Assembly: GCA_031365725.1 (NCBI GenBank)
Contig: JANLYQ010000118.1
Coordinates: forward strand, 1-45,487
Direction of reading: 5' to 3'
Source of the DNA: JANLYQ01 sp031365725
GTDB lineage: Bacteria > Actinomycetota > Actinomycetes > JACCUZ01
Length of the DNA stretch: 45,487 nt
Under the pieces are notes generated by a model that worked only from the letters and a program-made list of their open reading frames with translations, was not told where the DNA came from and ran no database searches. Shown here piece by piece: positions 32,637 to 41,362 of the stretch. Position numbers and translations under genes: made by a program. Positions within the stretch are counted from its first letter, which is position 1; each line of letters opens with the position of its first letter.

Positions 32637-32642
32637 AGCGTA
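32637..32642 (-). promoter_or_regulatory. -10 hexamer TACGCT for the leuL-leuA transcript
   Basis: It ends exactly six bases before the leader ATG at 32630; leaderless spacing. Confidence 0.55.
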
Positions 32643-32732
32643 CGCCGATCAGTACGCGTCCGTCTCGCTGCGCGGCGGACGGTCCCGAAAACGCGCTGGC
32701 GGACGGCGGCGCGCGAGGCCCACGCTGTCGTC

Positions 32733-33534
32733 GTGGAGATCAGTCCGATCGACGTGCGGGACGACGCTGCCATGCAGACGTGGGACCGCATCTGGCGGGC
32801 GGGGCACCTCGCAGAGGACCCGACCGACCCGCTGCCGACGACACCCGAAGTCATTGCCCGCGCCCGTGCGGAGCGCCCCAGCATGCTCAGCGAGCTGTGG
32901 GTCCTCACCGTCGGCGATCGACCCGTCGGGGTCAGCCAGGTCGACCTGCCGCTGCTGGACAACCTCGACCTGGCCGAGGTCGACGTCACGGTGCTGCCGG
33001 CCTGCCAGAGACACGGCCACGGGCGCCGGCTGCTCGAGCATGCGCTGGGCGAGGCCCGCCGCACCCTGGACGTGGCGGCCTTGGACAGCGGGCTGCTGTC
33101 CGCACCGGCCGCTGAGGCGTCGGCGGCGGCTGTGGGCTACGAGCTCGTCACCTGGACCGGCCCGTGCCCCGAGCACCTGCTGGCGGACTACGGGGACCTG
33201 AAGGCGCGGATGAACACCGACGCACCCACGGGCGGCGTCGACGTCGAGGCCGAGGTGTGGGACGTGGCCCGCCACCGGGCTGGTCACCACCACGCACGAC
33301 CCGGACAACGCCTACCAGTGGAACACGCTGGTACTACGCGAGCACCGTGGCCACCGACTCGGCCTGCTGGTCAAAGCCGCCAACCTCGCGCGGCTGGCCG
33401 TGGGGGCACCGGCCACGCGCTGGGTGCACTCGTGGAACGCGCTCGAGAACTTCCCGATGATCGACATCAACGCCCGCCTCGGGTTCCGCCTCGCCGTCGT
33501 CGAGAGCATCTGGCGCATCGACCTGCCGCGCTAG
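32733..33534 (+). pseudogene. Double GNAT-domain N-acetyltransferase, broken by internal deletion and frameshift
   Basis: From GTG 32733 a first GNAT domain is read (VEISPIDVRDDAAMQTWDRIW ... LPACQRHGHGRRLLEHAL with the acetyl-CoA-binding R/Q-x-x-G-x-G/A-like loop). It ends near 33270 at AEVWDVAR. The coding then continues one base out of phase: TGLVTTTHDPDNAYQWNTLV, LREHRGHRLGLLVKAANL and WNALENFPMIDINARLGFR, ending TAG 33532-33534. This is the standard second half of the family. About 25-30 residues that normally join the two parts are missing, so this is a deletion of non-multiple-of-three length, not just a slipped base. Inactive as written unless the break is an assembly error. Confidence 0.72.
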
Positions 33535-33582
33535 AGGCGCCACCCCGCTGCGCGCCCTCCACCGGACCGGCCTGCGCGTGCG

Positions 33583-34062
33583 TCAGCTGATCCCACGGGG
33601 GGTCTGGCGCACCACCTGCTGGCCCGATGGCAACGGTGTCGCGTCCCTGGCGCCGCTGCACGGGCAGCCGTCGGTGTAGGGCCACCCCTCGTCGAGGGCC
33701 AGACGGAACCACACCTGCTTGCCGCTGGCGGCCGCTGCGATGCCCCACTCGGCCGCAACGGCGTCGACAAGGGCGAGTCCGCGGCCGCCCTCCGCGGTGA
33801 CCCCGGCCTCGCGGGGCTGGGGCAGCGACCGGGAGCTGTCCGAGACCGCGACCTCGACCGAGCCGGCACGCACCGCCACAGTCACTCGCACCGGCTCACC
33901 GCCGTGCTGGACCGCGTTGGTCACGAGCTCGCTGGTCAGAAGCGACGCGTCATCGACCACATCAGGCAGCGCCCACTGCTGCAGGGCCTCGGCCACGCCG
34001 TGCCGCGCGCGGGAGACCGCCCCAATGCCGTTGTCGAGCTCCCAGGTGATGACACGGCACAC
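33583..34062 (-). CDS. RsbW-like ATP-binding protein (serine kinase/anti-sigma type)
   Basis: A 159-residue HATPase_c_2 domain protein. The N box is LLTSELVTNAVQHGG, the G1 box VAVSDSSRSLP and the G2 box GGRGLALVDAV; it ends in a Cys-containing tail (WPYTDGCPCSG). Single-domain proteins of this type phosphorylate anti-anti-sigma factors or bind sigma factors in actinobacteria. No partner sigma or STAS gene is adjacent, so its target is unknown. GTG 34062 has GGGAGG seven bases upstream. It converges with the broken GNAT gene and follows era on the same strand after 75 bases. Confidence 0.8.
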   Translation of the reverse strand: MCRVITWELDNGIGAVSRARHGVAEALQQWALPDVVDDASLLTSELVTNAVQHGGEPVRVTVAVRAGSVEVAVSDSSRSLPQPREAGVTAEGGRGLALVDAVAAEWGIAAAASGKQVWFRLALDEGWPYTDGCPCSGARDATPLPSGQQVVRQTPRGIS

Positions 34063-34137
34063 GCCCTTGCCTCCCGTCCGGGCTCGCTGCTGAACCCGAC
34101 CTGTCGAATTTCCCCCTTTGTGCTGGTTCTACACCTG

Positions 34138-35085
34138 TCAGAACCCGAGCTTTCGCAGCTGCCTCGGGTCGCGCTGCCAGTCCTTGGCCACCGTGACATG
34201 CAGGTCGAGGTGCACGGGTGTCCCCAGCAGCGCCTCGATGCCCGCGCGGGCCTTGATGCCGATGTCGCGCAGGCGGGTGCCCTGCGGACCGATGATGATG
34301 CCCTTCTGGCTGTCGCGCTCGACGTAGAGGAAGGCGTGCACGTCCAGCAACGGCCGGTCGGCCGGTCGGCCCTCGCGCGGGATCATCTCCTCGACGACCA
34401 CCGCGATCGAGTGCGGCAGCTCGTCGCGCACGCCCTCGAGCGCCGCCTCGCGCACCAGCTCGGCGACCAGGATCGCCTCGGGCTCGTCGGTGAGCTCGCC
34501 GTCGAGATACAGCGGCGGCGACTCGGGCATCTGCGCGGCCAGCAGGTCGGCCAGCAGTGCCACCTGGTCACCCTTGACCGCGGACACCGGCACGACCTCG
34601 GCCCAGTCGATGCCCACGGCGCGTCCCAGGTCCCCGACTGCGGAGAGTGCCCCGGCGACCCGGTCGCGGCTGACCCGGTCGGTCTTGGTGACGACGGCCA
34701 CCTTGGGGACTCGGCTGAGCGCGGCCAGCTCACGGGCGATGAACGTGTCGCCGGGACCTATCTTCTCGTCGGCCGGCAGGCAGAAGCCCACCACGTCGAC
34801 CTGGGACCAGGCAGCGCGGACCTCCTCGTTGAGCCGCTCGCCGAGCAACGTGCGCGGGCGGTGCAGTCCGGGGGTGTCGAGCACGACCAGCTGGGCGTCG
34901 GGCCGGTGCACGATGCCCCGCACCACCCGACGGGTGGTCTGCGGCTTGCTGGAGGTGATGACGACCTTCTCACCCACGAGGGCGTTGGTCAGTGTCGACT
35001 TCCCCGCGTTGGGTCTGCCGACGAACGCGACGAAGCCGGCCCGGTGCGCCGTGCTGTCGCCCGGGGTCGGACCGGCGTCGGTCAT
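34138..35085 (-). CDS. era: GTPase Era
   Basis: A 315-residue GTPase for 16S rRNA maturation and 30S assembly. G1 is GRPNAGKST (residues 23-31), G2 is in KPQTTRR, G3 is DTPG, G4 is TKTD. The C-terminal KH domain contains GIIIGPQGTRLRDIGIKARAGIEALLG. Its ATG overlaps the stop of the upstream AI-2E-type gene (ATGA). In actinobacteria era normally follows corC/cdd; here it is separated from them by the exporter and the HIT-like remnant. Confidence 0.96.
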   Translation of the reverse strand: MTDAGPTPGDSTAHRAGFVAFVGRPNAGKSTLTNALVGEKVVITSSKPQTTRRVVRGIVHRPDAQLVVLDTPGLHRPRTLLGERLNEEVRAAWSQVDVVGFCLPADEKIGPGDTFIARELAALSRVPKVAVVTKTDRVSRDRVAGALSAVGDLGRAVGIDWAEVVPVSAVKGDQVALLADLLAAQMPESPPLYLDGELTDEPEAILVAELVREAALEGVRDELPHSIAVVVEEMIPREGRPADRPLLDVHAFLYVERDSQKGIIIGPQGTRLRDIGIKARAGIEALLGTPVHLDLHVTVAKDWQRDPRQLRKLGF

Positions 35086-36263
35086 GAGGTCACTGCAGGG
35101 TCAGCCATGACGCCGATGTCGCCGTCACGCCGCTCTTGCCGCGTGCTGGCCAGGTGGGAGGAGACCGTGTTGATGATGGCGGCCAGTGGCACGGCGATCA
35201 GCGCGCCGAAGATGCCGGCCACCTCGGCCCCGATCGCGATGACCAGGACCACGGCCAGCGGGTGGACCCGCACCAGGCGACCCATGAGGAAGGGCTGCAG
35301 CACATGTCCCTCGATCTGTTGCACAGCAACCACGCCGGCCAGCATCACGAGCGCCTGCACCGGCCCCTTGTCGACCAGGGCGACCGCGATCGCGGCGATG
35401 CCCGAGATCGCGGCACCTACGACCGGGATGAAAGCGCCGATGAAGACGAGCACACCTAGCGGCACCACCAGGGGCAGACCGAGCAGCAGCGCGACGAGCG
35501 CCACTCCGAGGGCGTCGGTCGCGGCGATGATGAACGTGGTACGGACGTAGGCCGTGAGCACCGCCCATGCCTTCTCGCCACTGGTGTGCACGCGCTCCTG
35601 CGCGGACGCAGGGAACAGACTCACGAACCAGCGCCAGATGCCCCGTCCGTCATAGGTCAGGAAGATCGTGGCGAACAGGGTGATGAACAACCCCGCAAGC
35701 ACGTGTCCGAACGTCGTCGTGGCCGACAGCACCGTGCCGCTGAGGTTGCCCGACGAGCCCTTCTTCACCGTGTCCGTGATGCGCGTACGGATGTTGTCGA
35801 GGTCGGACTGGCTGATGTTGAGGTGGCCGAGGTAGGTCTGCAGCGTCTTGAGGCTGTCGTCGAACCGGCTCTGCAGGTCGCCGAACCCGGAGGTGAACTG
35901 CTGTGCCACCAGGCTCAGCAGAGCCGCGATCAAGGCGATGCCCCCGATCACCACGATCACCGTGGCCAACCCGCGTGGCACTCTCCAGCTCACCAGCCGG
36001 TCCGCCAGCGGCGAGAGCACCGCCGCGAAGAGCAGCCCGATGATCACCGGGATCAGCACCAGGGACAGCAGAGAGAACACCTTGAGGAAGACGTACAGCG
36101 CAGCCACCACGAGCAGCAGCCGCCACGACCAGGCCGCCGCGAAGCGCAGCACGTACGGGGTCTCCACCGCATCGGTCGGGTGCGGGTCGGGATGGCTCGG
36201 CTGGGCCGACTGCTGCGGCGCAGCGGTCGCGTGCGAAAGCCTGCGCGAGGGGCGGCGGATCAT
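35082..36263 (-). CDS. AI-2E family transporter (PerM-like)
   Basis: A 393-residue membrane protein with eight predicted helices. It has the family layout: an N-terminal hydrophobic pair, an extended middle loop (QSRFDDSLKTLQTYLGHLN), then the C-terminal block with FIGAFIPVVGAAISGI and QQIEGHVLQPFLMGRLVRVHPL, the most conserved part. Members export small molecules or ions; AI-2 export itself has been shown only for some. ATG 36263 is preceded by TACCGT at -12 to -7, supporting a leaderless start and rejecting the longer frame to 36395. Translationally coupled to era. Confidence 0.86.
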   Translation of the reverse strand: MIRRPSRRLSHATAAPQQSAQPSHPDPHPTDAVETPYVLRFAAAWSWRLLLVVAALYVFLKVFSLLSLVLIPVIIGLLFAAVLSPLADRLVSWRVPRGLATVIVVIGGIALIAALLSLVAQQFTSGFGDLQSRFDDSLKTLQTYLGHLNISQSDLDNIRTRITDTVKKGSSGNLSGTVLSATTTFGHVLAGLFITLFATIFLTYDGRGIWRWFVSLFPASAQERVHTSGEKAWAVLTAYVRTTFIIAATDALGVALVALLLGLPLVVPLGVLVFIGAFIPVVGAAISGIAAIAVALVDKGPVQALVMLAGVVAVQQIEGHVLQPFLMGRLVRVHPLAVVLVIAIGAEVAGIFGALIAVPLAAIINTVSSHLASTRQERRDGDIGVMADPAVTS

Positions 36264-36269
36264 GCGATG

Positions 36270-36275
36270 ACGGTA
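36270..36275 (-). promoter_or_regulatory. -10 hexamer TACCGT for the AI-2E transporter/era operon
   Basis: It ends six bases before ATG 36263 on the minus strand; leaderless geometry. Confidence 0.55.
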
Positions 36276-36354
36276 ACCGTTCCGAGCCGCGGGAAACGAC
36301 AGCGGCGGTTGTCCTCCCCAACGGCACCCGGAGTGGATCGGGTTGGATGGCTTC

Positions 36355-36712
36355 GTGACGGACAACACCGACGACGACCCTTCCGGTGCCGACACAGCAC
36401 GTGTTCCTCGAGGACATGGCGTTGTTGGGCCGCGCGGTCGCGACAGTGTGCCGCCGGCGCGACCCGCAGTTCCGCCGGGTCAACCTGGAGATCCAGGGCA
36501 ACACCGACGCGTTCCTGCACGCGCACGTCACACCCCCCTACACCTGGGAGCCCGCGGACCTCGTGGGCTGGCCGGGCGCCTTGCACGCCTGGACCGGCCG
36601 GGTCGATCCGGCGGTCGACGCGTTGTCCGAGCGGCACGACGATCTGCGTCGCGAGCTGACGACCGAGCTCGAGGCTCAGGTGGCGGCAGTGGGGGTCAGC
36701 CGCGGCCGGTGA
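36355..36712 (+). pseudogene. HIT-like (diadenosine tetraphosphate hydrolase family) remnant, internal deletion plus frameshift
   Basis: GTG 36355 (with TTGGAT at -12 to -7) begins VTDNTDDD. After ~8 codons the recognisable frame shifts by one: LPVPTQHVFLEDMALLGRAV, then FRRVNLEIQGNTDAFLHAHVTP and YTWEPADLVGWP, ending TGA 36712. This is the C-terminal half of an actinobacterial HIT-like hydrolase, with the H-A-H part of the HIT site kept. About 60 residues between the N-terminal start and PVPTQHVF are gone. A shorter product from GTG 36386 (108 residues) is possible but would lack half the fold. It overlaps the next gene's 3' end by 17 bases. Confidence 0.65.
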
Positions 36713-37091
36713 TGGTGCCGTCGGCGGCGGCGAGCCAGACGGTGCCGATGCCGAGCTCCGCGACCAGAGACCGGTCGGCGGCTGCGAGCCCGTCACCGCC
36801 GAGGACCACGGCGGCCTCGAGGGAGTCCGACCCGCTGGACACCGCAGCCGCCGCCGCGGCTTGCAGGGCCGACAGCTGCAGCGAGGGCAGGGACACCGCC
36901 GCGGCGGCGTAGGTGCGGCCGATGTCATCGCGTACGGCGGCACCTTGGGCGCTTGCGCCGCCTCCGGCGCGCGCACGCGCTGCGCGGGCCAGGGTCACGA
37001 GCTTGAGGTCCTCGGCGGAGGGGGCATCGACGGCGGGCGCGAGGTCCGGCGGCGGAGGGTCCGCTGGAACCGCGTCAGGACTCGCGGGCAT
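36696..37091 (-). CDS. Cytidine-deaminase-like protein, catalytic motifs missing
   Basis: A 131-residue protein with the cytidine-deaminase fold outline (EDLKLVTLARAARAR...GAAVRDDIGRTYAAAAVSLPSLQLSALQ). Where an active enzyme has [CH]-A-E and P-C-x-x-C zinc motifs it has LSALQAAAA and no Cys at all. This degenerate protein is commonly encoded after corC-like genes in actinobacteria, so it is probably structural or regulatory rather than a deaminase. ATG 37091 overlaps the CBS-protein stop by 17 bases, marking it as the last gene of the phoH-ybeY operon. Confidence 0.7.
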   Translation of the reverse strand: MPASPDAVPADPPPPDLAPAVDAPSAEDLKLVTLARAARARAGGGASAQGAAVRDDIGRTYAAAAVSLPSLQLSALQAAAAAAVSSGSDSLEAAVVLGGDGLAAADRSLVAELGIGTVWLAAADGTITGRG

Positions 37092-38379
37092 CGGTGTCCT
37101 CCAGCGCGGTGGGATCAGGCTCGGCGGCGACGTGCCGGACGAGCACGGTGCCGATGCGGTTTCGCCGGCCCTGGCTGCTCTCGGCGGTGAGCTCGAGGCC
37201 GTGCAGCCAGACCTGCGCACCGGGGATCGGCACCCGGCCCAGGTGCTTGGCCAGCAGGCCGCCCACGGTGTCGACGTCGTCGTCCTCGAGCTGGAGGTCC
37301 AGGCGCTCGGACAGCTCGCCGAGGTGCAGACGGGTGCTCACCCGGAGCGTCCCGCCACCGAGGTCCTCGACGGCCGGGGTCTCGACGTCGTACTCGTCGG
37401 TGATCTCGCCGACGATCTCCTCGAGCACGTCCTCGATGGTGACCAGGCCCGCGGTTCCGCCGTACTCGTCGACGACGATCGCGATGTGGGTCTGCTGAGC
37501 CTGCATCTCGCGCAGCAGCTCGTCGACCGGCTTGCTCTCGGGGACGAAGATGGCCGGGCGCATCACGGTGTCGACACGTTCGACTGACTCCCCGTCGCGG
37601 TGCACGTAGGTGCGGCGCACGAGGTCCTTGAGGTAGGTCACGCCTACCACGTCGTCGGTGCCCTCGCCGATGACGGGGATGCGGCTGAAGCCACTGCGCA
37701 GCGCGAGCGACAGAGCCTGGCGCAGCGTCTTGGTGCGTTCGATGAACACGACGTCGGTGCGCGGCACCATGACCTCACGCACGATGGTGTCGCCCAGCTC
37801 GAACACCGAGTGGATCATCATCCGCTCGTTGTCCTCGATCACCTGGTTCTCCTGCGCCAGGTCGACGAGGTCCCGCAGCTCGGCCTCGGACGCGAAGGGT
37901 CCGTCGCGCAGCCCCTTGCCCGGGGTGAGCGCGTTGCCGACCAGGATCAGCAGCTGCGGCAACGGACCCAGGACCCGTGCCAGCGGATGCACGAACCTGG
38001 CTGCCACCAACGAGATCGGTGCCGGGTGCTGGCGGCCGAGAGTCCGAGGTGAGACACCGACCGCGATGTAGGAGACGACGACCATCGTCACCGAGGCGAT
38101 CAGCAGCGCGAGCCAGCGCCGGTCGACGAGGTCGAGCGTCGCCACGGTCACGAGCACGGTGGCGACGAGCTCGGCCGAGACCCGCACGAGGGTGAGCAGG
38201 TTGAGATATCGAGCCGGGTCGGTCAGCACCTGCTGCAGGCGCTCGGCCCCGCGCCGACCCTCCCGCGCCAGCTCGTCGGCCGCCACCCGCGACACCCGGG
38301 AGAGCGCGGACTCGGCGCCTGCGGTCACACCTGCGAGCAAGACGAGCAGCCCGGCGATGATGATCAGCTGGATGCTCAT
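37075..38379 (-). CDS. CNNM/CorC-type membrane protein with CBS pair
   Basis: 434 residues: an N-terminal DUF21/CNNM transmembrane domain (four helices, residues ~1-165; SALSRVSRVAADELAREG), two CBS domains (~210-335, MVPRTDVVFIERTKTLRQAL; MRPAIFVPESKPVDELL) and a C-terminal CorC_HlyC domain. CNNM proteins transport or sense Mg2+, with CBS domains binding ATP. The old name haemolysin is historical. ATG 38379 overlaps the ybeY stop (ATGA). Confidence 0.92.
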   Translation of the reverse strand: MSIQLIIIAGLLVLLAGVTAGAESALSRVSRVAADELAREGRRGAERLQQVLTDPARYLNLLTLVRVSAELVATVLVTVATLDLVDRRWLALLIASVTMVVVSYIAVGVSPRTLGRQHPAPISLVAARFVHPLARVLGPLPQLLILVGNALTPGKGLRDGPFASEAELRDLVDLAQENQVIEDNERMMIHSVFELGDTIVREVMVPRTDVVFIERTKTLRQALSLALRSGFSRIPVIGEGTDDVVGVTYLKDLVRRTYVHRDGESVERVDTVMRPAIFVPESKPVDELLREMQAQQTHIAIVVDEYGGTAGLVTIEDVLEEIVGEITDEYDVETPAVEDLGGGTLRVSTRLHLGELSERLDLQLEDDDVDTVGGLLAKHLGRVPIPGAQVWLHGLELTAESSQGRRNRIGTVLVRHVAAEPDPTALEDTDARES

Positions 38380-38873
38380 GCGGAGCCAGGATCAGGTGCG
38401 CCGGCTCGTCGCAGCGCCCACGCCGTGAGCAGCTCGCCCTGCAGCCCGAACATCTCCCGGTGCTCGTCGGGCTCCTCGTGGTCGAAGCCGAGCAGGTGCA
38501 GGATCCCGTGCGTGGTCAGCAGATCCAGCTCCTCGGCGGTCGAGTGACCGGCCGCCTTCGCCTGCTCGATAGCAACCGCCGGGCAGAGCACGACGTCGCC
38601 GAGCAGGCCGGGTTCGGGCTCGACGTCGTCTCTGCCGGGTCGAAGCTCGTCCATCTCGAAGGACAGCACATCGGTGGGTCCCTCGAGGTCCAGGTACTTC
38701 ACGTGCAGCGCCGCCATCGCGTCGCCGTCGAGCGCGATCACCGACAGCTCTGCTTGCGGGTGCACCCGCATGCGGTCGAGCACGAACCGCGCGAGGGTCG
38801 AGATCCGCTCCGGGTCAAGGGCGTCCGGCGACGACGCGGGGATGCCCGACTCGTCGGCGACGTCGATGCTCAT
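38376..38873 (-). CDS. ybeY: Endoribonuclease YbeY
   Basis: A 165-residue zinc-dependent RNase that matures the 16S rRNA 3' end and takes part in ribosome quality control. The metal site HGILHLLGFDH is intact, and LEGPTDVLSFEMDE is the conserved beta segment. ATG 38873 overlaps the phoH stop (ATGA). Confidence 0.96.
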   Translation of the reverse strand: MSIDVADESGIPASSPDALDPERISTLARFVLDRMRVHPQAELSVIALDGDAMAALHVKYLDLEGPTDVLSFEMDELRPGRDDVEPEPGLLGDVVLCPAVAIEQAKAAGHSTAEELDLLTTHGILHLLGFDHEEPDEHREMFGLQGELLTAWALRRAGAPDPGSA

Positions 38874-39913
38874 CGTCGGCGGCGGCTCGAGCCGCCCGAG
38901 CCCGAGCCCGAGCCGTGCCGACGCACGTCGTCGCCCTGCTCAGCGTCCCATCGCCCGTAGGCCTCGACGATGTCGCTGACCAGCTTGTGCCGGACGACGT
39001 CCTGCGAGGAGAGCCGGCAGAACTCCACGTCGTGAGTCCCTTCCAGGATCTCCTGCACGACGCGCAGACCACTGGTCGTGCCGCCGGGCAGGTCGACCTG
39101 GGTGACGTCACCGGTGACGACCATCCTGGAGCCGAACCCGAGGCGGGTGAGGAACATCTTCATCTGCTCGGCCGAGGTGTTCTGCGCCTCGTCGAGGATG
39201 ATGAACGCGTCGTTGAGCGAGCGCCCACGCATGTAGGCCAGCGGGGCGACCTCGATGGTGCCGGCGGTCATCAGCCGAGGGATCGACTCGGGGTCGATCA
39301 TGTCGTGCAGGGCGTCGTACAGCGGTCGGAGATAGGGGTCGATCTTGTCGAACAACGTGCCGGGCAGGAAGCCGAGACGTTCGCCGGCCTCGACCGCGGG
39401 CCGGGTCAGGATGATGCGGTTGACCTGCTTGCCCTGCAGGGCCTGCACGGCCTTGGCGACCGCGAGGTAGGTCTTGCCGGTGCCCGCCGGACCGATGCCG
39501 AAGGTGATGGTGTTGCGGTCGATCGCGTCGACGTAGCGCTTCTGGTTGACCGTCTTGGGACGGATCGTGCGACCGCGGTTGGACAAGATGCTCAGCGTCA
39601 GCACCTCGGCCGGCCCGCCGGTGCCGTCGGTGCCCTCGGCGTGCAGCATGCCCACCATGCGGCTGACCGACTCGGCGGTCACGCCCTGACCGGTGCGCAG
39701 CACCGCGACCAGCTCGTCGAAGAACCGCTCGACCAGAGCGACTTCGGCGGGTTCTCCGCGAAGTGAGATCTCGTTGCCCCTCACCGAGATATCCACCTCG
39801 GAGAAGGACCGCTCGACGACTCGCAGGAGCTCGTCCCTGGTGCCGAGCACGCTGACCATGGGCTGGCTGGCAGGGACGACGATCGTCGTCCGGGTCTCGG
39901 GTGACTCGGTCAT
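38870..39913 (-). CDS. phoH: PhoH family ATPase
   Basis: A 347-residue cytosolic P-loop ATPase of the PhoH-like group linked to RNA processing; in this conserved order it is paired with ybeY. A small KH-like N-terminal domain (~1-85) precedes the ATPase: Walker A GPAGTGKTY, Walker B FIILDEAQN, plus TGDVTQVDLP. The C terminus is Ser/Gly/Arg-rich. ATG 39913 heads the phoH-ybeY-CNNM-CDD operon; a TAGCAT on the minus strand at 39989-39994 could be its -10, which would give a leader of about 70 nt. Confidence 0.95.
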   Translation of the reverse strand: MTESPETRTTIVVPASQPMVSVLGTRDELLRVVERSFSEVDISVRGNEISLRGEPAEVALVERFFDELVAVLRTGQGVTAESVSRMVGMLHAEGTDGTGGPAEVLTLSILSNRGRTIRPKTVNQKRYVDAIDRNTITFGIGPAGTGKTYLAVAKAVQALQGKQVNRIILTRPAVEAGERLGFLPGTLFDKIDPYLRPLYDALHDMIDPESIPRLMTAGTIEVAPLAYMRGRSLNDAFIILDEAQNTSAEQMKMFLTRLGFGSRMVVTGDVTQVDLPGGTTSGLRVVQEILEGTHDVEFCRLSSQDVVRHKLVSDIVEAYGRWDAEQGDDVRRHGSGSGSGGSSRRRR

Positions 39914-39988
39914 GGTGCGGCCGGGGTCGGCCTGCTCGCCCTGCTCTCCGTCTCGGTCGGTGCGTGGGCCGCACCGGCTGGCGACAAC

Positions 39989-39994
39989 ATGCTA
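39989..39994 (-). promoter_or_regulatory. Possible -10 (TAGCAT) of the phoH operon
   Basis: It lies 76 bases upstream of the phoH ATG and includes the TAG stop of the beta-lactamase-fold gene; weak evidence. Confidence 0.3.
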
Positions 39995-41362
39995 GGCGAT
40001 GGGGGGCTGCTCTGGCTTGCCGCCGAAGGGCAACGGCTCGCGGGTGACCGGGTAGGTGGCCCAGTAGAGGCGGTCGACGCTGCCATCGGGGCGGCGTACG
40101 ACCCGGAGCCGTTCGCCCTGCTCGCGACCGGACACGACCCGGAACAGGTCTGGCCCCTCCTCGGCGAAAACTGCGGGCGGACGGGTCATCGGTGCACCCT
40201 GTGGCCTGGCGGTCAGCGCCCCCTGGACCGCGGCGAAGACGAACGCGTTGCCCTCCGTCCACCAGATGCCGAGCAGCTCCTCGACGTGGGCCGGCACCGG
40301 CGGCCCGGGACGCCACGGTTCGGCCGGGTCCGGGTCGTCGTCGAGCACCCGCAGCAGCAGGTCGATGGCGAGGCCACCCGGATCGGCAGCCGCCGAGGTG
40401 TTGGCCAGGACCACGGCGCCGACCTTCTCGGGACGGCGCACGACCAGCCCGGCGAGGAACCCCGGCATCGCGCCGTCGTGCCCGGCCAGGACCCGCTCGC
40501 CGCGGCGGTGCAGCATCAGGCCGAGCCCCCACGCCAAGGTCCAGGCGTCAAGGTCGTAGACCACCTGCGGGTGGCACATCTCCTCGACGGTCTCAGCGGC
40601 GAGGACACCGGGCGAGGCGTCCGGGTCGGCAAGAAAGATGGCCCACCGGCCGAGGTCGCCCGTCGTCGACCAGAGCTCGGCTGCCGGAGCGAACGCGTTG
40701 CCGGGGAACTCCGGCTCAGGCAGCAGCCGGTCGGCATAGGGGTCGGTGAGGTAGCCCTGCGCGTAGGGCGCCGTGCGGCGAGGGGTCGTGCGGGTCATAC
40801 CCAGCGGCGTGAGCACCCGCTCGCGCAGGGCCTCGTCCCAGCTCTGGTGCCGCAGCCGCGAGACCACCTCACCGAGCAGCGCAAACGCAAGGTTGGAGTA
40901 GTGGTGCCGCCGACCCGGCGGCAGCACCGCTTCGGCCTCGGCCAGACCGGAGATCAGCGCCTCCCGGTCCGGACCCTCGAGCTGCTCCCAGACGTCGCCG
41001 GCGGGTTCGCGTTGCAGACCCGACAGGTGCGACAGCATCCGGCGGATCGTGAGGTCGCCGTGCCTGGTGCCGGGCAGGTGTGTCTCGAGCCGGTCGTCGA
41101 GCCCGATCAGCCCCTCGTCGCGGCACTGCATGACCAAGACCGCGGTGAACGTCTTCGTGATCGAGCCCATCCGGAACTGCGTGTCGGGCGTGGGAAGGGC
41201 CCCGATGTCCGCGGCGTCGGTGGTGCCGGCCGCTCCGTGCCACACCTCGCGCCCACGCCGTACGACGACCGCCGCCACGCCGGCCGCGCGCCACTCGGCC
41301 TGCTTGGCGGCGAGGTCACGACCGAGTGCCGCAGCAGTCGCCTCAGGTAGGGGCCGCGTCAC
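39992..41362 (-). CDS. Serine hydrolase of the beta-lactamase/class C fold
   Basis: A 456-residue protein. The class C triad motifs are visible: SITK (nucleophile S67, K70), YSN, and HDG in the KTG position. Proteins like this act as D-aminopeptidases, esterases or carboxypeptidases rather than true lactamases. The C-terminal ~110 residues form an extra beta-domain. No signal peptide is seen, so it is cytosolic. The start GTG 41362 overlaps the HIT-protein stop (GTGA) and is preferred over GTG 41374. Confidence 0.85.
   Translation of the reverse strand: MTRPLPEATAAALGRDLAAKQAEWRAAGVAAVVVRRGREVWHGAAGTTDAADIGALPTPDTQFRMGSITKTFTAVLVMQCRDEGLIGLDDRLETHLPGTRHGDLTIRRMLSHLSGLQREPAGDVWEQLEGPDREALISGLAEAEAVLPPGRRHHYSNLAFALLGEVVSRLRHQSWDEALRERVLTPLGMTRTTPRRTAPYAQGYLTDPYADRLLPEPEFPGNAFAPAAELWSTTGDLGRWAIFLADPDASPGVLAAETVEEMCHPQVVYDLDAWTLAWGLGLMLHRRGERVLAGHDGAMPGFLAGLVVRRPEKVGAVVLANTSAAADPGGLAIDLLLRVLDDDPDPAEPWRPGPPVPAHVEELLGIWWTEGNAFVFAAVQGALTARPQGAPMTRPPAVFAEEGPDLFRVVSGREQGERLRVVRRPDGSVDRLYWATYPVTREPLPFGGKPEQPPIA

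Noticed and set aside
36696..37091. Functional cytidine deaminase annotation
   Set aside because: All catalytic zinc ligands are absent.
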